From an uncultured Rhizobiaceae group bacterium (GTDB taxonomy: Bacteria > Pseudomonadota > Alphaproteobacteria > Rhizobiales > Rhizobiaceae): DNA of 64,000 nt. Every line of letters begins with the position of its first letter. The first letter of the stretch is position 1. The DNA is taken from contig CALHBJ010000009.1 of assembly GCA_937930845.1 (NCBI GenBank), forward strand, positions 62,001-126,000, written 5' to 3'. Positions 38,361 to 47,600 of this stretch are shown one piece after another. Both the position numbers and the translations under genes were made by a program. The notes under the pieces are model-generated. The model was not told where the DNA came from. It did not search any database and saw only the letters and a list, made by a program, of their open reading frames with translations.

Positions 38361-38719
38361 GGGTTTATCTCTTGGTTGGCTGTTCACCACCATCTTACAG
38401 ATGCAGCCGCGCACTTCCAGTCAGGCCGCCAAAGCGGCGATGTGGCAGCGGGGTCCGGTCCCTTGCATTGGTTTCGCCAAAGATCAATCCGCCCCAAACT
38501 GGCCAGAGAATCACGCTAGCGGCACTTTAACGGTGATTTCACCATCCATGTGCAGCATTGGTGTAATTGTGAAGTAATGGTATCTTGATGCATAGCGGGT
38601 GTTCGCTGCCCTTGTGAATTTGTGAACACGCCGGTGAATTCGCGCCTGGAACATCTCCAATAGCGCGGGGCAATTGAGTTCTTGCAAGAACATGAATTGG
38701 GGCTGGAAGGAATTTTTGA
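38361..38719. other. 359-base intergenic region between adh and mepA
   Basis: A divergent promoter region with no convincing coding sequence. It has several short GTGAA/TTCAC words, including GGTGATTTCACC at 38532-38543, but no clear consensus promoter or riboswitch. Confidence 0.5.
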
Positions 38720-39790
38720 ATGTTGAATGCGCGCGCTTCTCTGGCTTCCCTCGTGACGGGGTGTTTGGCCCTGACATTGGCTATGCAGCCTGTTGCGGCT
38801 GAACCCATTGCAAAACGCCTGTTTGGCGGCAAGAAACTGCCAGCCGTCATGCAGCCCGCCGTGCACGGGTTTTATTCCAAAGGCTGTGTGCAGGGGGCCA
38901 TCGCGATTCCCCAGGATGGGGAGACCTGGCAGGCCATGCGGCTTTCGCGCAACCGCCGCTGGGGCCATCCAGCGACCATTCAAACCGTGGTGAAGCTTTC
39001 TCAGGACGGTAAAAAAGTCGGCTGGAATGGCTTGCTGGTGGGCGATATTTCCCAGCCGCGTGGCGGGCCCATGCTGACCGGCCATGCTTCCCATCAGATT
39101 GGTCTGGATGCGGATATCTGGCTGACCCAGATGCCCAATAAGCGGCTGAGCTATCGCGAACGTGAACAGCTGAGCGCCACGTCCATGTTGAACGTCAACA
39201 AGCGTGGACAACTGGACCAGACACGCATCAATCCCAAGACATTCACCAAAGCAACCTTTGGAATCATCAAAACGGCAGCCAGCTACAAACAGGTGGAGCG
39301 GGTTCTGGTGCACCCCACCATCAAACGCGAATTATGCCGCATTGAGACCGGCGACCGGCGTTGGCTTTACAAAGTGCGCCCCTATTGGGGCCATCACTAC
39401 CACATGCATGTGCGGCTGAGCTGCCCGGCAGATTCACCCAATTGCCGCCCCCAGGCCAAACCAAGGGCTGATGACGGTTGCGGCAAGGAATTGAAGGACT
39501 GGGCGCGCCTGTTAAATCCGCCTAAGCCCAAAAAAACAGTGAAAAAGAAAAAGCCGACCAAAGTGGTGAAGCGCAAACCAAAGCGGCAAATCCGGCTTCG
39601 TGATTTGCCAGGTGCGTGCACTGTGGTTCTCAAAGCCCCTGGCCCGGTCAATGCCAAGGCTGCGACCCTGCGCCTTGCCGGTGGTCAGGCCTTCCTGCCC
39701 AATCCAACGCCCAGCAGTGCTGCCTCTGCAGCCGATTCAGCCGTTCTTGGACGGGTTGCCGTGCCCACATTCCGCCCGGCAAATCCCTGA
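38720..39790 (+). CDS. mepA: penicillin-insensitive murein endopeptidase
   Basis: 356 residues with a signal peptide (LASLVTGCLALTLAMQPVAA). LAS-type metallopeptidase motifs: TGHASHQIGLDADIW (zinc His and Asp) and GHHYHMHVRL (second zinc His). Cleaves D-Ala-mDAP crosslinks in periplasmic peptidoglycan. A Lys-rich, Pro-rich tail (about 265-300) followed by about 55 residues is longer than E. coli MepA, as is usual in Rhizobiales. Monocistronic. Confidence 0.93.
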   Translation: MLNARASLASLVTGCLALTLAMQPVAAEPIAKRLFGGKKLPAVMQPAVHGFYSKGCVQGAIAIPQDGETWQAMRLSRNRRWGHPATIQTVVKLSQDGKKVGWNGLLVGDISQPRGGPMLTGHASHQIGLDADIWLTQMPNKRLSYREREQLSATSMLNVNKRGQLDQTRINPKTFTKATFGIIKTAASYKQVERVLVHPTIKRELCRIETGDRRWLYKVRPYWGHHYHMHVRLSCPADSPNCRPQAKPRADDGCGKELKDWARLLNPPKPKKTVKKKKPTKVVKRKPKRQIRLRDLPGACTVVLKAPGPVNAKAATLRLAGGQAFLPNPTPSSAASAADSAVLGRVAVPTFRPANP

Positions 39791-39830
39791 TCTGCGGCGT
39801 GGTTTGGCGCGCAGGTAAAACGCCTGGGCG

Positions 39831-40274
39831 CTAATCTGCGGCTCGCGGGAATGGATTTACCGTATCCTTGGGCATGATTTCCGGCAGTCCAATTTCTTTG
39901 CGCTGGGCGCGGGTCAGCTTCCTGGCAATGATGGTGTGTGCCGCCGCCAGATATTTTTGTATTTCTTCATCGCTCAACGCACTTTGGGGATCCAGTTGCA
40001 CCCATTTGAATCGCCCAAGATAAGGCGATGGCCGAATACCCTCTTCTTCGATCAACATTTGAAATGCCATGTCGCTGACTTTCAGCGCAATGCGCCAGCT
40101 GTCCCCATCTGCCGCATCGACTTTGGGACCGTCCCCGGCATTGCCTGGTCCCCATTTGGCGCAAAGGGCAAAAACCTTATCGCCGACTTTCCACACATGG
40201 GCACCGCCCCATTGCACCACCATCCTCGTTGCCGGGAGGCTGGCGCAATAGGTATCGAATGCAGCGAGGTTCAT
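39831..40274 (-). CDS. MmcQ/YjbR family protein
   Basis: 147 residues. The YjbR pattern is visible: FDTYCASLPATRMVVQWGG at the start, KVGDKVFALCAKW, ALKVSDMAFQMLIEEEGIRP and HTIIARKLT at the end. The double-wing CyaY-like fold is considered DNA-binding, but function is not established. It directly follows msrA-type gene order on the minus strand, upstream of msrA by 16 bases. Confidence 0.88.
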   Translation of the reverse strand: MNLAAFDTYCASLPATRMVVQWGGAHVWKVGDKVFALCAKWGPGNAGDGPKVDAADGDSWRIALKVSDMAFQMLIEEEGIRPSPYLGRFKWVQLDPQSALSDEEIQKYLAAAHTIIARKLTRAQRKEIGLPEIMPKDTVNPFPRAAD

Positions 40275-40290
40275 GGCTGTTCAGCTGGCT

Positions 40291-40950
40291 CTATCCCGCA
40301 GGGTTTGGTGCAGCGCAAGCCACGCCTGTGCCACCAAGGTTACAATAGCCGTTGGGATTCTTCGCCAGATATTGCTGGTGATATTCTTCCGCGTAATAAA
40401 ATTCCGGCGCTTCCAATATCTCAGTGGTAACAGCACCCTTGCCGGCTTTGGACAGGGCCAACTGGTAGTTTTTCTTCGACTGAATGGCCGCCTGCATTTG
40501 CTCGTCGGAGGTTACGTAAATTCCCGAGCGATATTGTGTGCCAGTGTCATTGCCCTGGCGCATGCCCTGCGTTGGATCATGGGTTTCCCAAAACAGTTCC
40601 AACAGCTTTTCAAAGCTGAATTCGCTTGGATCATACACCACGCGCACCGTTTCGTTATGGCCGGTAAGCCCAGTGCAAACCTCATTATATGTGGGGTTAG
40701 GGCTGGTGCCTGCCTGATAGCCAACGGCGGTAACCCACACGCCCTGCTGTTCCCAAAACAGGCGCTCAACACCCCAAAAACAACCCATGCCCAGATAGAC
40801 TTCTTCCATACCCTCAGGAACGGGGCCTGCGATGGGGCGTCCATTTACGTGATGGAACTCGCTGGTCGGCAAAGCGTTTGGCCTGCCGGGCAGAACGTTG
40901 TCAGCGGTTGGCAATTTCATCTTGCTTGTCAATCTGTCGATCAAAAACAT
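40291..40950 (-). CDS. msrA: peptide-methionine (S)-S-oxide reductase
   Basis: 219 residues. The catalytic motif GMGCFWG puts the nucleophilic Cys at 57. [15 protein letters not shown] and HQQYLAKNP are other MsrA signatures. Reduces methionine-S-sulfoxide in oxidised proteins. The extended N-terminus (about 45 residues) and C-terminal AC-containing tail are typical of the alphaproteobacterial form. GGAG precedes the ATG. Confidence 0.95.
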   Translation of the reverse strand: MFLIDRLTSKMKLPTADNVLPGRPNALPTSEFHHVNGRPIAGPVPEGMEEVYLGMGCFWGVERLFWEQQGVWVTAVGYQAGTSPNPTYNEVCTGLTGHNETVRVVYDPSEFSFEKLLELFWETHDPTQGMRQGNDTGTQYRSGIYVTSDEQMQAAIQSKKNYQLALSKAGKGAVTTEILEAPEFYYAEEYHQQYLAKNPNGYCNLGGTGVACAAPNPAG

Positions 40951-41017
40951 GGGATCACTCCTGTCAGGACTGTCGTTTCGACTAGCTCAGATAGGTTTCA
41001 TATAGCGCGAAACAAGG

Positions 41018-41341
41018 TCAACGGCTGGCAAACCGGCCATATCTGGCTTCGCGTTTTTGGCCCATCCACAGGAGCAGCATAGATATTACCCAGCAGATTA
41101 ACCAGCTTGGGAGCTGCAAAAGCGTTACAATGACCGGATCCCAAAGAAATGGATGAATTGTTTCTGACAGGGTTTGCTGGCCCGAAAGCAGTGTTTCAGG
41201 GCTAATGACAGCCCACCATTGGGCCAAAGAGGTCAACACCAATGTGCCCGCCGTGATGGAGCGTGTGACATCCAGAACCGCCAAAACCAGGGCCAGAGCC
41301 AGAACACAAAATCCAATTATGCGGAAAAGCAGACCAAACAT
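41018..41341 (-). CDS. small conserved membrane protein of unknown function
   Basis: 107 residues with two hydrophobic segments (about 5-30 and 75-95), separated by DVTRSITAGTLVLTSLAQWW. The DVTRSI-A-S motif followed by a Trp-rich stretch is one I recall in a Rhizobiales-only family with no known function. GGAGAG lies upstream of the ATG. It may be associated with the cell envelope. Confidence 0.75.
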   Translation of the reverse strand: MFGLLFRIIGFCVLALALVLAVLDVTRSITAGTLVLTSLAQWWAVISPETLLSGQQTLSETIHPFLWDPVIVTLLQLPSWLICWVISMLLLWMGQKREARYGRFASR

Positions 41342-41977
41342 AACTCGTCTCTCCGCAAAATAATGTTGTCAAAACGCATCGTGAATGACCCTTCGTCACT
41401 TCATCTACGGCAGAGCGGGGAATTTTAAAAGAGCATTTGAGCACACCAAGGCCCCGTTTCGGTTTCACTTGTATTTGTTTTCATGGGTCAGCCCACCAAA
41501 TTTGAGGCTCGCATAGAGGCCCCTGCGCGTTGAATTCCCGTGCATGTATTGATCCTTTTACGGCGCGAAGGGCCTGTCTGCTCGTCGCTGAATTTGACAC
41601 AAGTACGAGGGTGCCCAGGCACTTATTGGTGCGAAATTAGGGATGCATGTCACAAAGCCGGATTGAATGGCAATTGAGAGTGAAATTGCGGTTGATAGCG
41701 GGGGGAACTTGCGTGTATACCCCACGAGCTTTCGCCGATATTGGTGGTGGCAACCCGGGCATCTGGTCGATGTCCAGCCTCCGGTTCAACCGGATGGTCA
41801 CAAGAGCAGCCAAGCGCTTCTCTTCGACCCACGCGGGGGAAATCTCGTGTGCAAAATGCGGAGAGGTGGCCGAGTGGTCGAAGGCGCCCCCACATCTGGC
41901 TTCGCCAGAGGTGACTCCAAAAGAGAGGCGTGCGCTTCTCTTCGACCCACGCGGGGGAAATCCCGTGTGCAAAATGC
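41342..41977. other. noncoding region upstream of tRNA-Ser
   Basis: About 636 bases without a supported gene; apparent ORFs here are in-frame through the repeats and look non-coding. It holds a 74-base direct repeat that includes part of the tRNA (see repeat entry) and a hairpin TCTGGC-TTC-GCCAGA near 41894-41908. Confidence 0.6.
41814..41887 (+). repeat. first copy of 74-base direct repeat containing the 5' third of tRNA-Ser
   Basis: This stretch is identical, apart from one base (aaTCTCg vs aaTCCCg region), to 41932-42005, a period of 118 bases. The last 28 bases (41860-41887) equal the first 28 bases of the tRNA gene. The copy breaks off inside the D-arm/anticodon-stem region and continues as unrelated sequence, so it is a tRNA fragment, not a gene. 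Confidence 0.9.
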
Positions 41978-42005
41978 GGAGAGGTGGCCGAGTGGTCGAA
42001 GGCGC
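41932..42005 (+). repeat. second copy of the 74-base direct repeat, running into the intact tRNA
   Basis: Partner of 41814-41887. Here the sequence continues into the complete tRNA-Ser, so this copy is the original or functional one. Confidence 0.9.
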
Positions 42006-42067
42006 ACGCCTGGAAAGTGTGTAGGCGGGTGACCGTCTCCAGGGTTCGAATCCCTGTCTCTCCGCCA
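41978..42067 (+). tRNA. tRNA-Ser (anticodon GGA)
   Basis: 90 bases with encoded CCA. Acceptor GGAGAGG pairs with TCTCTCC (last pair G-T), discriminator G. D-arm GCCGAGTGGTCGAAGGC, anticodon stem CACGC/GTGTG with loop CTGGAAA (anticodon GGA, codon UCC), a long class II variable arm, and T-arm CAGGG-TTCGAAT-CCCTG. Confidence 0.97.
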
Positions 42068-42272
42068 TTTATTTTGAGGCCATTCCAGGTACGTGGATTA
42101 CCTCTTATACGATGGGCATCGATAGCGCCGTGATTTTATTTTTATTATATATAAAATTGTATAAAATAAAGAATTTTTGTGCAAACATTTGATTTATCAA
42201 CTATATTATTATTTTGTCGACACTTATTCAATTATTTTATAAATATCTGTATATTTTTTGTTTTATATTGTG
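42068..42272. other. AT-rich segment downstream of tRNA-Ser
   Basis: Strikingly AT-rich compared with the rest of the window (long runs such as TTTATTTTTATTATATATAA). No gene. Probably the promoter region of the next gene and part of an acquired insertion. Confidence 0.7.
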
Positions 42273-42869
42273 ATGCACATGAATGAAATATTTGATTTAT
42301 TTGCAAAATACATGATATTACGCTTTAGTAATCAAATATTCACCACTGAAGACTCTGTTCGGTACACCTTCTTTATATCACTGTTGAAATCGTTCTGCCT
42401 TAAACCTGAAGACATCATTCTCGAATACCCTCACCCTGTGATTACGAAAGCTGAGATTGACACCTACATTCCGAACTACTTTGCTAAACCCACAGCACTC
42501 GAGTTTAAGTATCATCGACGAATTCCAAGCGGCAGGAACGTTGACCGCACCGGCTTCTCTGGCGCACTATTTGCAGACATCAAAAGACTGCGTTTGGTAG
42601 TCGAGACATCCGGAGCACGAGCTTTCTTTGTTTATGTCTGCGATGATGAAATGGCGGGCTATCTGCGCAATCAGAGAAATGGTTTGCGCAAGTTCTTCCT
42701 TCTCCCTGAAAACAAAACCCTCATTTTAGATGACGAGTTCTTTCGCGGACGGGCGAAAACATTGCGAGCAAGAGCTGGCGAAGTCCAAGCACAAGTAAAA
42801 ATGCAACTCAATCGATCTCTCGGTGAGAATCATTATGTTCGAATATACGAGGTATTTTCGCTCAAGTAG
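42273..42869 (+). CDS. orphan AT-rich gene, PD-(D/E)XK nuclease-like protein
   Basis: 198 residues from the ATG at 42273 (ATG at 42279 also possible; no ribosome site visible). I do not recognise a named family. Residues EIDTYIP (Asp63) followed 14 positions later by ALEFKYHR (Glu77-x-Lys79) give the D-x(n)-E-x-K pattern of the PD-(D/E)XK nuclease fold, with Glu27/Asp28 on a preceding helix. C-terminal half is rich in Arg/Lys helices. AT-rich composition, a position directly after a tRNA and lack of neighbours in function suggest horizontal transfer. Might be a remnant restriction or defence nuclease; inference. Confidence 0.65.
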   Translation: MHMNEIFDLFAKYMILRFSNQIFTTEDSVRYTFFISLLKSFCLKPEDIILEYPHPVITKAEIDTYIPNYFAKPTALEFKYHRRIPSGRNVDRTGFSGALFADIKRLRLVVETSGARAFFVYVCDDEMAGYLRNQRNGLRKFFLLPENKTLILDDEFFRGRAKTLRARAGEVQAQVKMQLNRSLGENHYVRIYEVFSLK

Positions 42870-42948
42870 CACTATAGGAAACTGATGATCCGTTCCAAGC
42901 ACTTGGGTAACAATCAGATAACGGCTACTATGGTCAAATGCAGGCCTG

Positions 42949-43836
42949 CTATGCAGCCGTTTTGGCGATTTGTTTGACGCGCTGTTCGCGCAACATCAGA
43001 TAAACACCTGAAATGATGACCAGCATCGCGCCAACCAGCATCAAAGCACTGGGCCGTTCGTCAAATACGACCACGCCTAAAATCAGCAGATAGATGATGC
43101 GCGAAAAGCGAAATGGCGTGACCACTGACACCTCTGTCATGCGCACCGATGCGATGAGCAACATATATCCGATCGACCCCAGACTGATCATCGGCAGGGC
43201 AATCAACCAATTCGTCTGCGCTGGAATGAGGCTTTCGCCGTTGAACATGACCCAGCCAATCGCGAAGGGCAGCGTTGCAATCATTGTGAACGTGGCCAGG
43301 CTGGTGGAGGCAATGTCCGGGGGCGTCATCCGGGTTGTCAAATCGCGGGCAGAGAGCGCAACCATGGCCAAAACCGCCCAAAGGACAGGCAGGTCAAATC
43401 CATCTGCCCCCGGTTGAATGATGAGCAGGACGCCTGAAAATCCAACGGCAATCGCGCTCCAGCGCCGCCAACTGACCTTTTCTCTCAATATCAGCACCGC
43501 GCCCACAGCTACCAGCAAGGGGGCGGCCTGGGTAATCGCGCCAACGGTGGAGAGGGGCACGTAGGTTAGCGCCATAACCATGCCCACCATCCCGGCTACC
43601 TCGGTCAGGTAGCGAACCAGCAATATGGGCGCCAAGGCCCGGCGGTCTAACAGATTTTCCCCCTGATACACGGCAAGCAGACCAAACAGGACGAGCCCGC
43701 CGCCCATCAGAAAGAACATCACCTGGGCGGGCGACAGGAACACCGCGGAAAGTTTGACTAATGTGTCGGCCACTGCAAAAGCGCCCATCGAGATGATCAT
43801 CAAGATGATGCCGAGGGCATTTTTTTCTTTGGTCAC
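42949..43836 (-). CDS. EamA/DMT family transporter
   Basis: 295 residues from a GTG at 43836 (GGAGCG 10 bases upstream). Ten hydrophobic segments in two EamA repeats; for example LGIILMIISMGAFAVADTLV and GVVVFDERPSALMLVGAMLV. DMT family members export or import metabolites and amino acids. Located downstream of ligI on the same strand with a 170-base gap, so it may be part of the aromatic-acid operon, but linkage is not certain. A longer frame to 43899 lacks a plausible start site. Confidence 0.88.
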   Translation of the reverse strand: MTKEKNALGIILMIISMGAFAVADTLVKLSAVFLSPAQVMFFLMGGGLVLFGLLAVYQGENLLDRRALAPILLVRYLTEVAGMVGMVMALTYVPLSTVGAITQAAPLLVAVGAVLILREKVSWRRWSAIAVGFSGVLLIIQPGADGFDLPVLWAVLAMVALSARDLTTRMTPPDIASTSLATFTMIATLPFAIGWVMFNGESLIPAQTNWLIALPMISLGSIGYMLLIASVRMTEVSVVTPFRFSRIIYLLILGVVVFDERPSALMLVGAMLVIISGVYLMLREQRVKQIAKTAA

Positions 43837-44009
43837 GTTGATTATGCGCTCCGATGCGGCCTTCGATGGACATCGAGCATGCATGGCCAATACGCCCAAC
43901 GATGGTGCAGGCTAAAGTGTCGCGTGACCCCGGTCTACCAGAATTCGGCGCACGATTGACAAGTTGCCCCGCAACGGGATTTTGGTTGCGCCTATTGCGG
44001 CAACCTAAC

Positions 44010-44882
44010 TCATGTGTCCCAATACAAGCGCATTGGGTTTGCGACCAAGAGCTTGTGCTGCTGCTCACGGGTTCGGGCAATTCGTGGAATGTAATCAACC
44101 AATGCGCCATCGTCAGGCATGTGCGATTTCATATTTGGATGCGGCCAGTCGGTTCCCCAAAGAACGCGATCTTCAAACCGGTCAACAATTCTGCGATAGA
44201 ATGGCACCACATCATCATAGGGCTCTCCCACGACCGTCAGCCGCTCCGGGCATGTCACCTTGGTCCAGATGTTTTCATTTTCGTCCATAAGCTGGATAAA
44301 GCGTTGGAAATTTGGATGGTCGGCACCCTTGGCAACATCCGGTCTCCCCATGTGATCGACAACGATGATGCCCGGTAATTGTTTCAGGAAAGGCTCCAGA
44401 TCTGCCAGATCTGCCGCTTCGAAATAGACCACAATTGACCAGCCGAACTCCTGTATTTTTTCGGCAATTTCAATGAAGGTTTCCCTTGGTGTTGCATCGA
44501 CCAGCCGTTTGACGAAATTGAACCGCACACCGCGCACGCCAGCCTCATTCATCCTGGCCAGTTCGTCACGGGTAATCTCGGCCCCAACACTGGCAACTCC
44601 GCGCGCCAGGTCTCCCCCTGCCCGGCACGCATCCACCATCGCGCTGTTATCCTTGCCATGACAGGTGGCCTGGACAATGACGTTGCGGGTAAAGCCCAAG
44701 TGGTCGCGCAGTTCAAACAGCTTGTCCTTACCGGCGTTACAGGGCGTGTATTTGCGCTCTGGTGCAAAAGGAAATTGAGGGGACGGACCAAAGACATGAC
44801 AATGGGCGTCCACCGCCCCCGGGGGCAATACAAAGTCAGGCTTTTTTGGGTCAGGATGGAATTCCAGCCAGTCCGCATCCAT
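44010..44882 (-). CDS. ligI: 2-pyrone-4,6-dicarboxylate hydrolase
   Basis: 290 residues from the ATG at 44882. Amidohydrolase superfamily, LigI type: AVDAHCHVFGP at the start, RNVIVQATCHGKDN, GVRGVRFNFVKRLVD, DHMGRPDV, and VLWGTDWPHPNM with the catalytic Asp. Hydrolyses PDC to 4-oxalomesaconate in the protocatechuate 4,5-cleavage pathway, without needing metal. The whole sequence tracks Sphingomonas LigI closely as I remember it. Follows the tautomerase gene by 11 bases. Confidence 0.94.
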   Translation of the reverse strand: MDADWLEFHPDPKKPDFVLPPGAVDAHCHVFGPSPQFPFAPERKYTPCNAGKDKLFELRDHLGFTRNVIVQATCHGKDNSAMVDACRAGGDLARGVASVGAEITRDELARMNEAGVRGVRFNFVKRLVDATPRETFIEIAEKIQEFGWSIVVYFEAADLADLEPFLKQLPGIIVVDHMGRPDVAKGADHPNFQRFIQLMDENENIWTKVTCPERLTVVGEPYDDVVPFYRRIVDRFEDRVLWGTDWPHPNMKSHMPDDGALVDYIPRIARTREQQHKLLVANPMRLYWDT

Positions 44883-44893
44883 TTTCTGTTCTC

Positions 44894-45949
44894 TCACGCG
44901 AATACCTCTCCATCCATCAGCTTGCGGGCCGTGCGCAATATCGCAGCTTCGCCCACCATGCCATCTGCATCCAGTTGCGCCACCACGGTCATTTCCCCGG
45001 TGGGATGCTCAATCGAAAGGCTGCGGGTTGATCCCTCTCCGCGCTGGGCGAGGTCAAAAGCGGTAGTACCTTCCATCAAACAGGCCGTGGCCACGCTCAC
45101 CGCGCCCAACACGCCAATCGTCTTATGGCAGCGATGGGGAATGAAGGTGCGCGTGGAGACCGCGCCGCCATTGCGCGCAGCGCTCACCATGGTCATTTTG
45201 GGTACGGATTTCTCACCCACATTTCCCAGGTTCATCAGGGGGCCACAAGCCAGCCGTATGGATTCCAGTTTTTCCCGCAGGGCCGTATCGGCCTCCAGAG
45301 TTTCGGGCAATTCGTCACCCACAACACCAAGATCAGATGCGCGCATCACCACACAGGGCATGCCATTGTCGATCATTGTCACGTCAATACCACCCACCCG
45401 ATCTACAAGGTTGCCGGTGGGCAGCAATGCACCGCAGGAAGAGCCGGCAGTGTCTTTAAATGCGATTGGCACCGGGGCTGAACTGCCCGGCACCCCGTCG
45501 ATATGGGCTTCACCTGTGTAGCTGACCCGACCCCCGGGTGTCGCCACACGGGACACGGCCACCTGCCCGGTATTTTCCATATAAATCGTCACGGGTGTTT
45601 CGCCATCCTGGGCGCGCACCAATCCGCGCTCAATGGCAAAAGGGCCCACACCTGCCAGAATGTTTCCGCAATTTTGCGCGTCCGTCACAATTGGCTGATC
45701 CACAAAGACCTGGAGAAACAGATAGTCCACATCCACGCCTTCGCGCCGGGATTTGGCAATCAGCGCAACCTTCGATGTTAGTGGGTCCGCACCGCCCATG
45801 CCGTCAATTTGCCGGGCATCCGGTGACCCCATCACCCGCAGCAAAAATGCATCACGTGTGGCTGGGTCAGATGGCAGATCATCCGCGAGGAAATACCCGC
45901 CCTTCGACGTTCCTCCGCGCATCCACATGCAGCGCACACCATCTGTCAT
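44894..45949 (-). CDS. galD: 4-oxalomesaconate tautomerase (PrpF family, GalD/LigU)
   Basis: 351 residues from the ATG at 45949 (GGAGA with 5-base spacing). PrpF/diaminopimelate-epimerase-like fold: MWMRGGTSKGGYF at the start, ADPLTSKVALI, and a Cys in TDAQNCGNILAG. Pseudomonas GalD converts keto and enol forms of 4-oxalomesaconate; the Sphingobium homologue LigU moves its double bond. Either reaction fits between LigI and GalB here. In the same operon as ligI, ligK and galB. Confidence 0.9.
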   Translation of the reverse strand: MTDGVRCMWMRGGTSKGGYFLADDLPSDPATRDAFLLRVMGSPDARQIDGMGGADPLTSKVALIAKSRREGVDVDYLFLQVFVDQPIVTDAQNCGNILAGVGPFAIERGLVRAQDGETPVTIYMENTGQVAVSRVATPGGRVSYTGEAHIDGVPGSSAPVPIAFKDTAGSSCGALLPTGNLVDRVGGIDVTMIDNGMPCVVMRASDLGVVGDELPETLEADTALREKLESIRLACGPLMNLGNVGEKSVPKMTMVSAARNGGAVSTRTFIPHRCHKTIGVLGAVSVATACLMEGTTAFDLAQRGEGSTRSLSIEHPTGEMTVVAQLDADGMVGEAAILRTARKLMDGEVFA

Positions 45950-45982
45950 CGCGCTCTCCAACATAAGATCAAAGATTTCGCA

Positions 45983-46675
45983 TCACACGTATTTCAAGCC
46001 CTTTTGGGCAAGTCGTTCGCGCATCTGGTAGATGTCCAAACCAAGTTCACCGGCTTCAAAGCGCGCCCGCTTTTCGGCTTCATTGGCCTCGCGGGCGCGG
46101 GCTTTTTTCAACACGTCGGCAGCTTCCTCCCGGCGCACAATGCACACGCCGTCATCATCGGCCACGATGACATCGCCGGGGTTGACCAATTCATCGGCGC
46201 ACACGACCGGGATATTGACCGAGCCCAGGGTTTCTTTGATCGTGCCCTGGCCATGCACCGATTTTGACCAGACAGGAAATCCCATTTCAGTGAGATCACG
46301 GACATCGCGAACGCCGCCATCGATAATCAGCCCCCTGCACCCATGAACCATCGCGGATGTGGCCAGAAGATCGCCAAAATAACCGGCATTTGACGGGGTG
46401 ATCGTGCCCAAAATCATCACATCACCGGGTTCTAACTGCTCCACCGCCACGTGGATCATCCAATTGTCGCAGGGCGGGGCCAAAATGGTGATGGCCGAAC
46501 CGGCAATCCGGGCACCGGGATAAATGGGGCGCAGGGTATCGGCCAACAGGCCTTTTCGACCCTGGGCTTCATGAACGGTTGCAACCCCGCACTCCGCCAG
46601 ACCATCAATGACATCGCGATCTGCGCGTTCGATATTCTGGACAACAATGCCCGTTGTTCCCGGCTGATAGCTCAT
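45983..46675 (-). CDS. ligK: 4-carboxy-4-hydroxy-2-oxoadipate aldolase / oxaloacetate decarboxylase
   Basis: 230 residues. RraA-like aldolase fold; the class II metal/pyruvate site is seen at [14 protein letters not shown], with Arg123-Asp124 matching the functional residues of the Pseudomonas enzyme. Final step: splits CHA to pyruvate and oxaloacetate. Overlaps galB by 4 bases (ATGA). Confidence 0.94.
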   Translation of the reverse strand: MSYQPGTTGIVVQNIERADRDVIDGLAECGVATVHEAQGRKGLLADTLRPIYPGARIAGSAITILAPPCDNWMIHVAVEQLEPGDVMILGTITPSNAGYFGDLLATSAMVHGCRGLIIDGGVRDVRDLTEMGFPVWSKSVHGQGTIKETLGSVNIPVVCADELVNPGDVIVADDDGVCIVRREEAADVLKKARAREANEAEKRARFEAGELGLDIYQMRERLAQKGLKYV

Positions 46676-47409
46676 TCCAGTTCATCCACTGTTCGCGGAA
46701 AGATTGTCTCAAATCCTTCGGCATATTTTGCCACACGACCACCGGCCATTCCGCCTGAGTTGCGCCGGAAATGATTGGCCCGATTTTCTGCGACGTTTTT
46801 GTAGAAATCCCACAAATGCTCCTGCCCCTGCATGCATTGGATCGCGGCCCATTTCTTATCCCAGACTTCTGTAATGTCGAGAAACGTGGTTGGCTTCCAT
46901 TCCATTTGCTCGGTCTGATGAGGTTCAAAAAGGTAAAGTTGCGGAGCGCCCAACACTTTTTGCCCCGGATTGTGCCCCCAGGCCTGGGCGATCATCCGGC
47001 ATTCCAGCGCGAACTGGGTCGTGTTCATATGGTCGGTGTTGTAAGGATCCCATTTTGAATGGGACATCATGAATATTGGCTGGATCTCGCGGATCACATC
47101 CACCATGCGATCTTGCGTTTCACGTCCAAGATTGAGGGGATAATCACCCACATCGAAAAACCGGATATCGGTCACACCCAGCGCCGCTGCGGCATTTTCA
47201 GCTTCAATGCGGCGTGCTGCCTTCACCTTGTCCAGTGTCATGCCTTCCTGCTTCCAAAGCTTGGCACTTTCCCCACGTTCGCCATAGGACAGGCACACGA
47301 CCGTTACGTCATATCCCTTTGATTGATGCAGCGCGATCGCACCTCCGGCACGCCATACAAAATCTGCAGAATGTGCGCTGATCACAAGCGCGGTTTTTTT
47401 ATCTGACAT
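46672..47409 (-). CDS. galB: 4-oxalomesaconate hydratase, PIG-L type
   Basis: 245 residues of the PIG-L/LmbE fold, zinc site in [13 protein letters not shown] (His13, Asp16) and a further His in NTDHMN. This matches Pseudomonas GalB, which hydrates 4-oxalomesaconate to 4-carboxy-4-hydroxy-2-oxoadipate, and is unrelated to the amidohydrolase LigJ used by sphingomonads. First gene of the minus-strand operon galB-ligK-galD-ligI, divergent from the LysR gene. Confidence 0.92.
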   Translation of the reverse strand: MSDKKTALVISAHSADFVWRAGGAIALHQSKGYDVTVVCLSYGERGESAKLWKQEGMTLDKVKAARRIEAENAAAALGVTDIRFFDVGDYPLNLGRETQDRMVDVIREIQPIFMMSHSKWDPYNTDHMNTTQFALECRMIAQAWGHNPGQKVLGAPQLYLFEPHQTEQMEWKPTTFLDITEVWDKKWAAIQCMQGQEHLWDFYKNVAENRANHFRRNSGGMAGGRVAKYAEGFETIFPRTVDELE

Positions 47410-47460
47410 GGTGTCTTATTCCAGCTCGTTTGGGGTCGAGCCTATCATAGCGGCTCTTGC

Positions 47461-47508
47461 GCCCAATTCTAACGTCAAGCCTGGAAGATTGCCTATTTCG
47501 AATTGGGC
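47461..47508. promoter_or_regulatory. 9-bp inverted repeat in the galB/LysR divergent promoter region
   Basis: GCCCAATTC (47461-47469) and GAATTGGGC (47500-47508) form a perfect inverted repeat with 30 bases between. It sits between two divergent genes, one a LysR regulator, where such regulators usually bind. An ATTGC...GCAAT pair (47488-47492 / 47510-47514) overlaps its right half. Candidate regulator site. Confidence 0.6.
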
Positions 47509-47600
47509 CTGCAATATAAGTTGATGCTATAATGGGTGCACAGCGTATTGCAGATTTGCGGGCGCACCGGGCATCGGCGCTTCAGACATCAAAGGGTGAC

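Noticed and set aside
41647-42024. Several overlapping ORFs across the tRNA-Ser region
   Set aside because: They run through the tRNA and its repeated fragment, so they cannot be conserved proteins.
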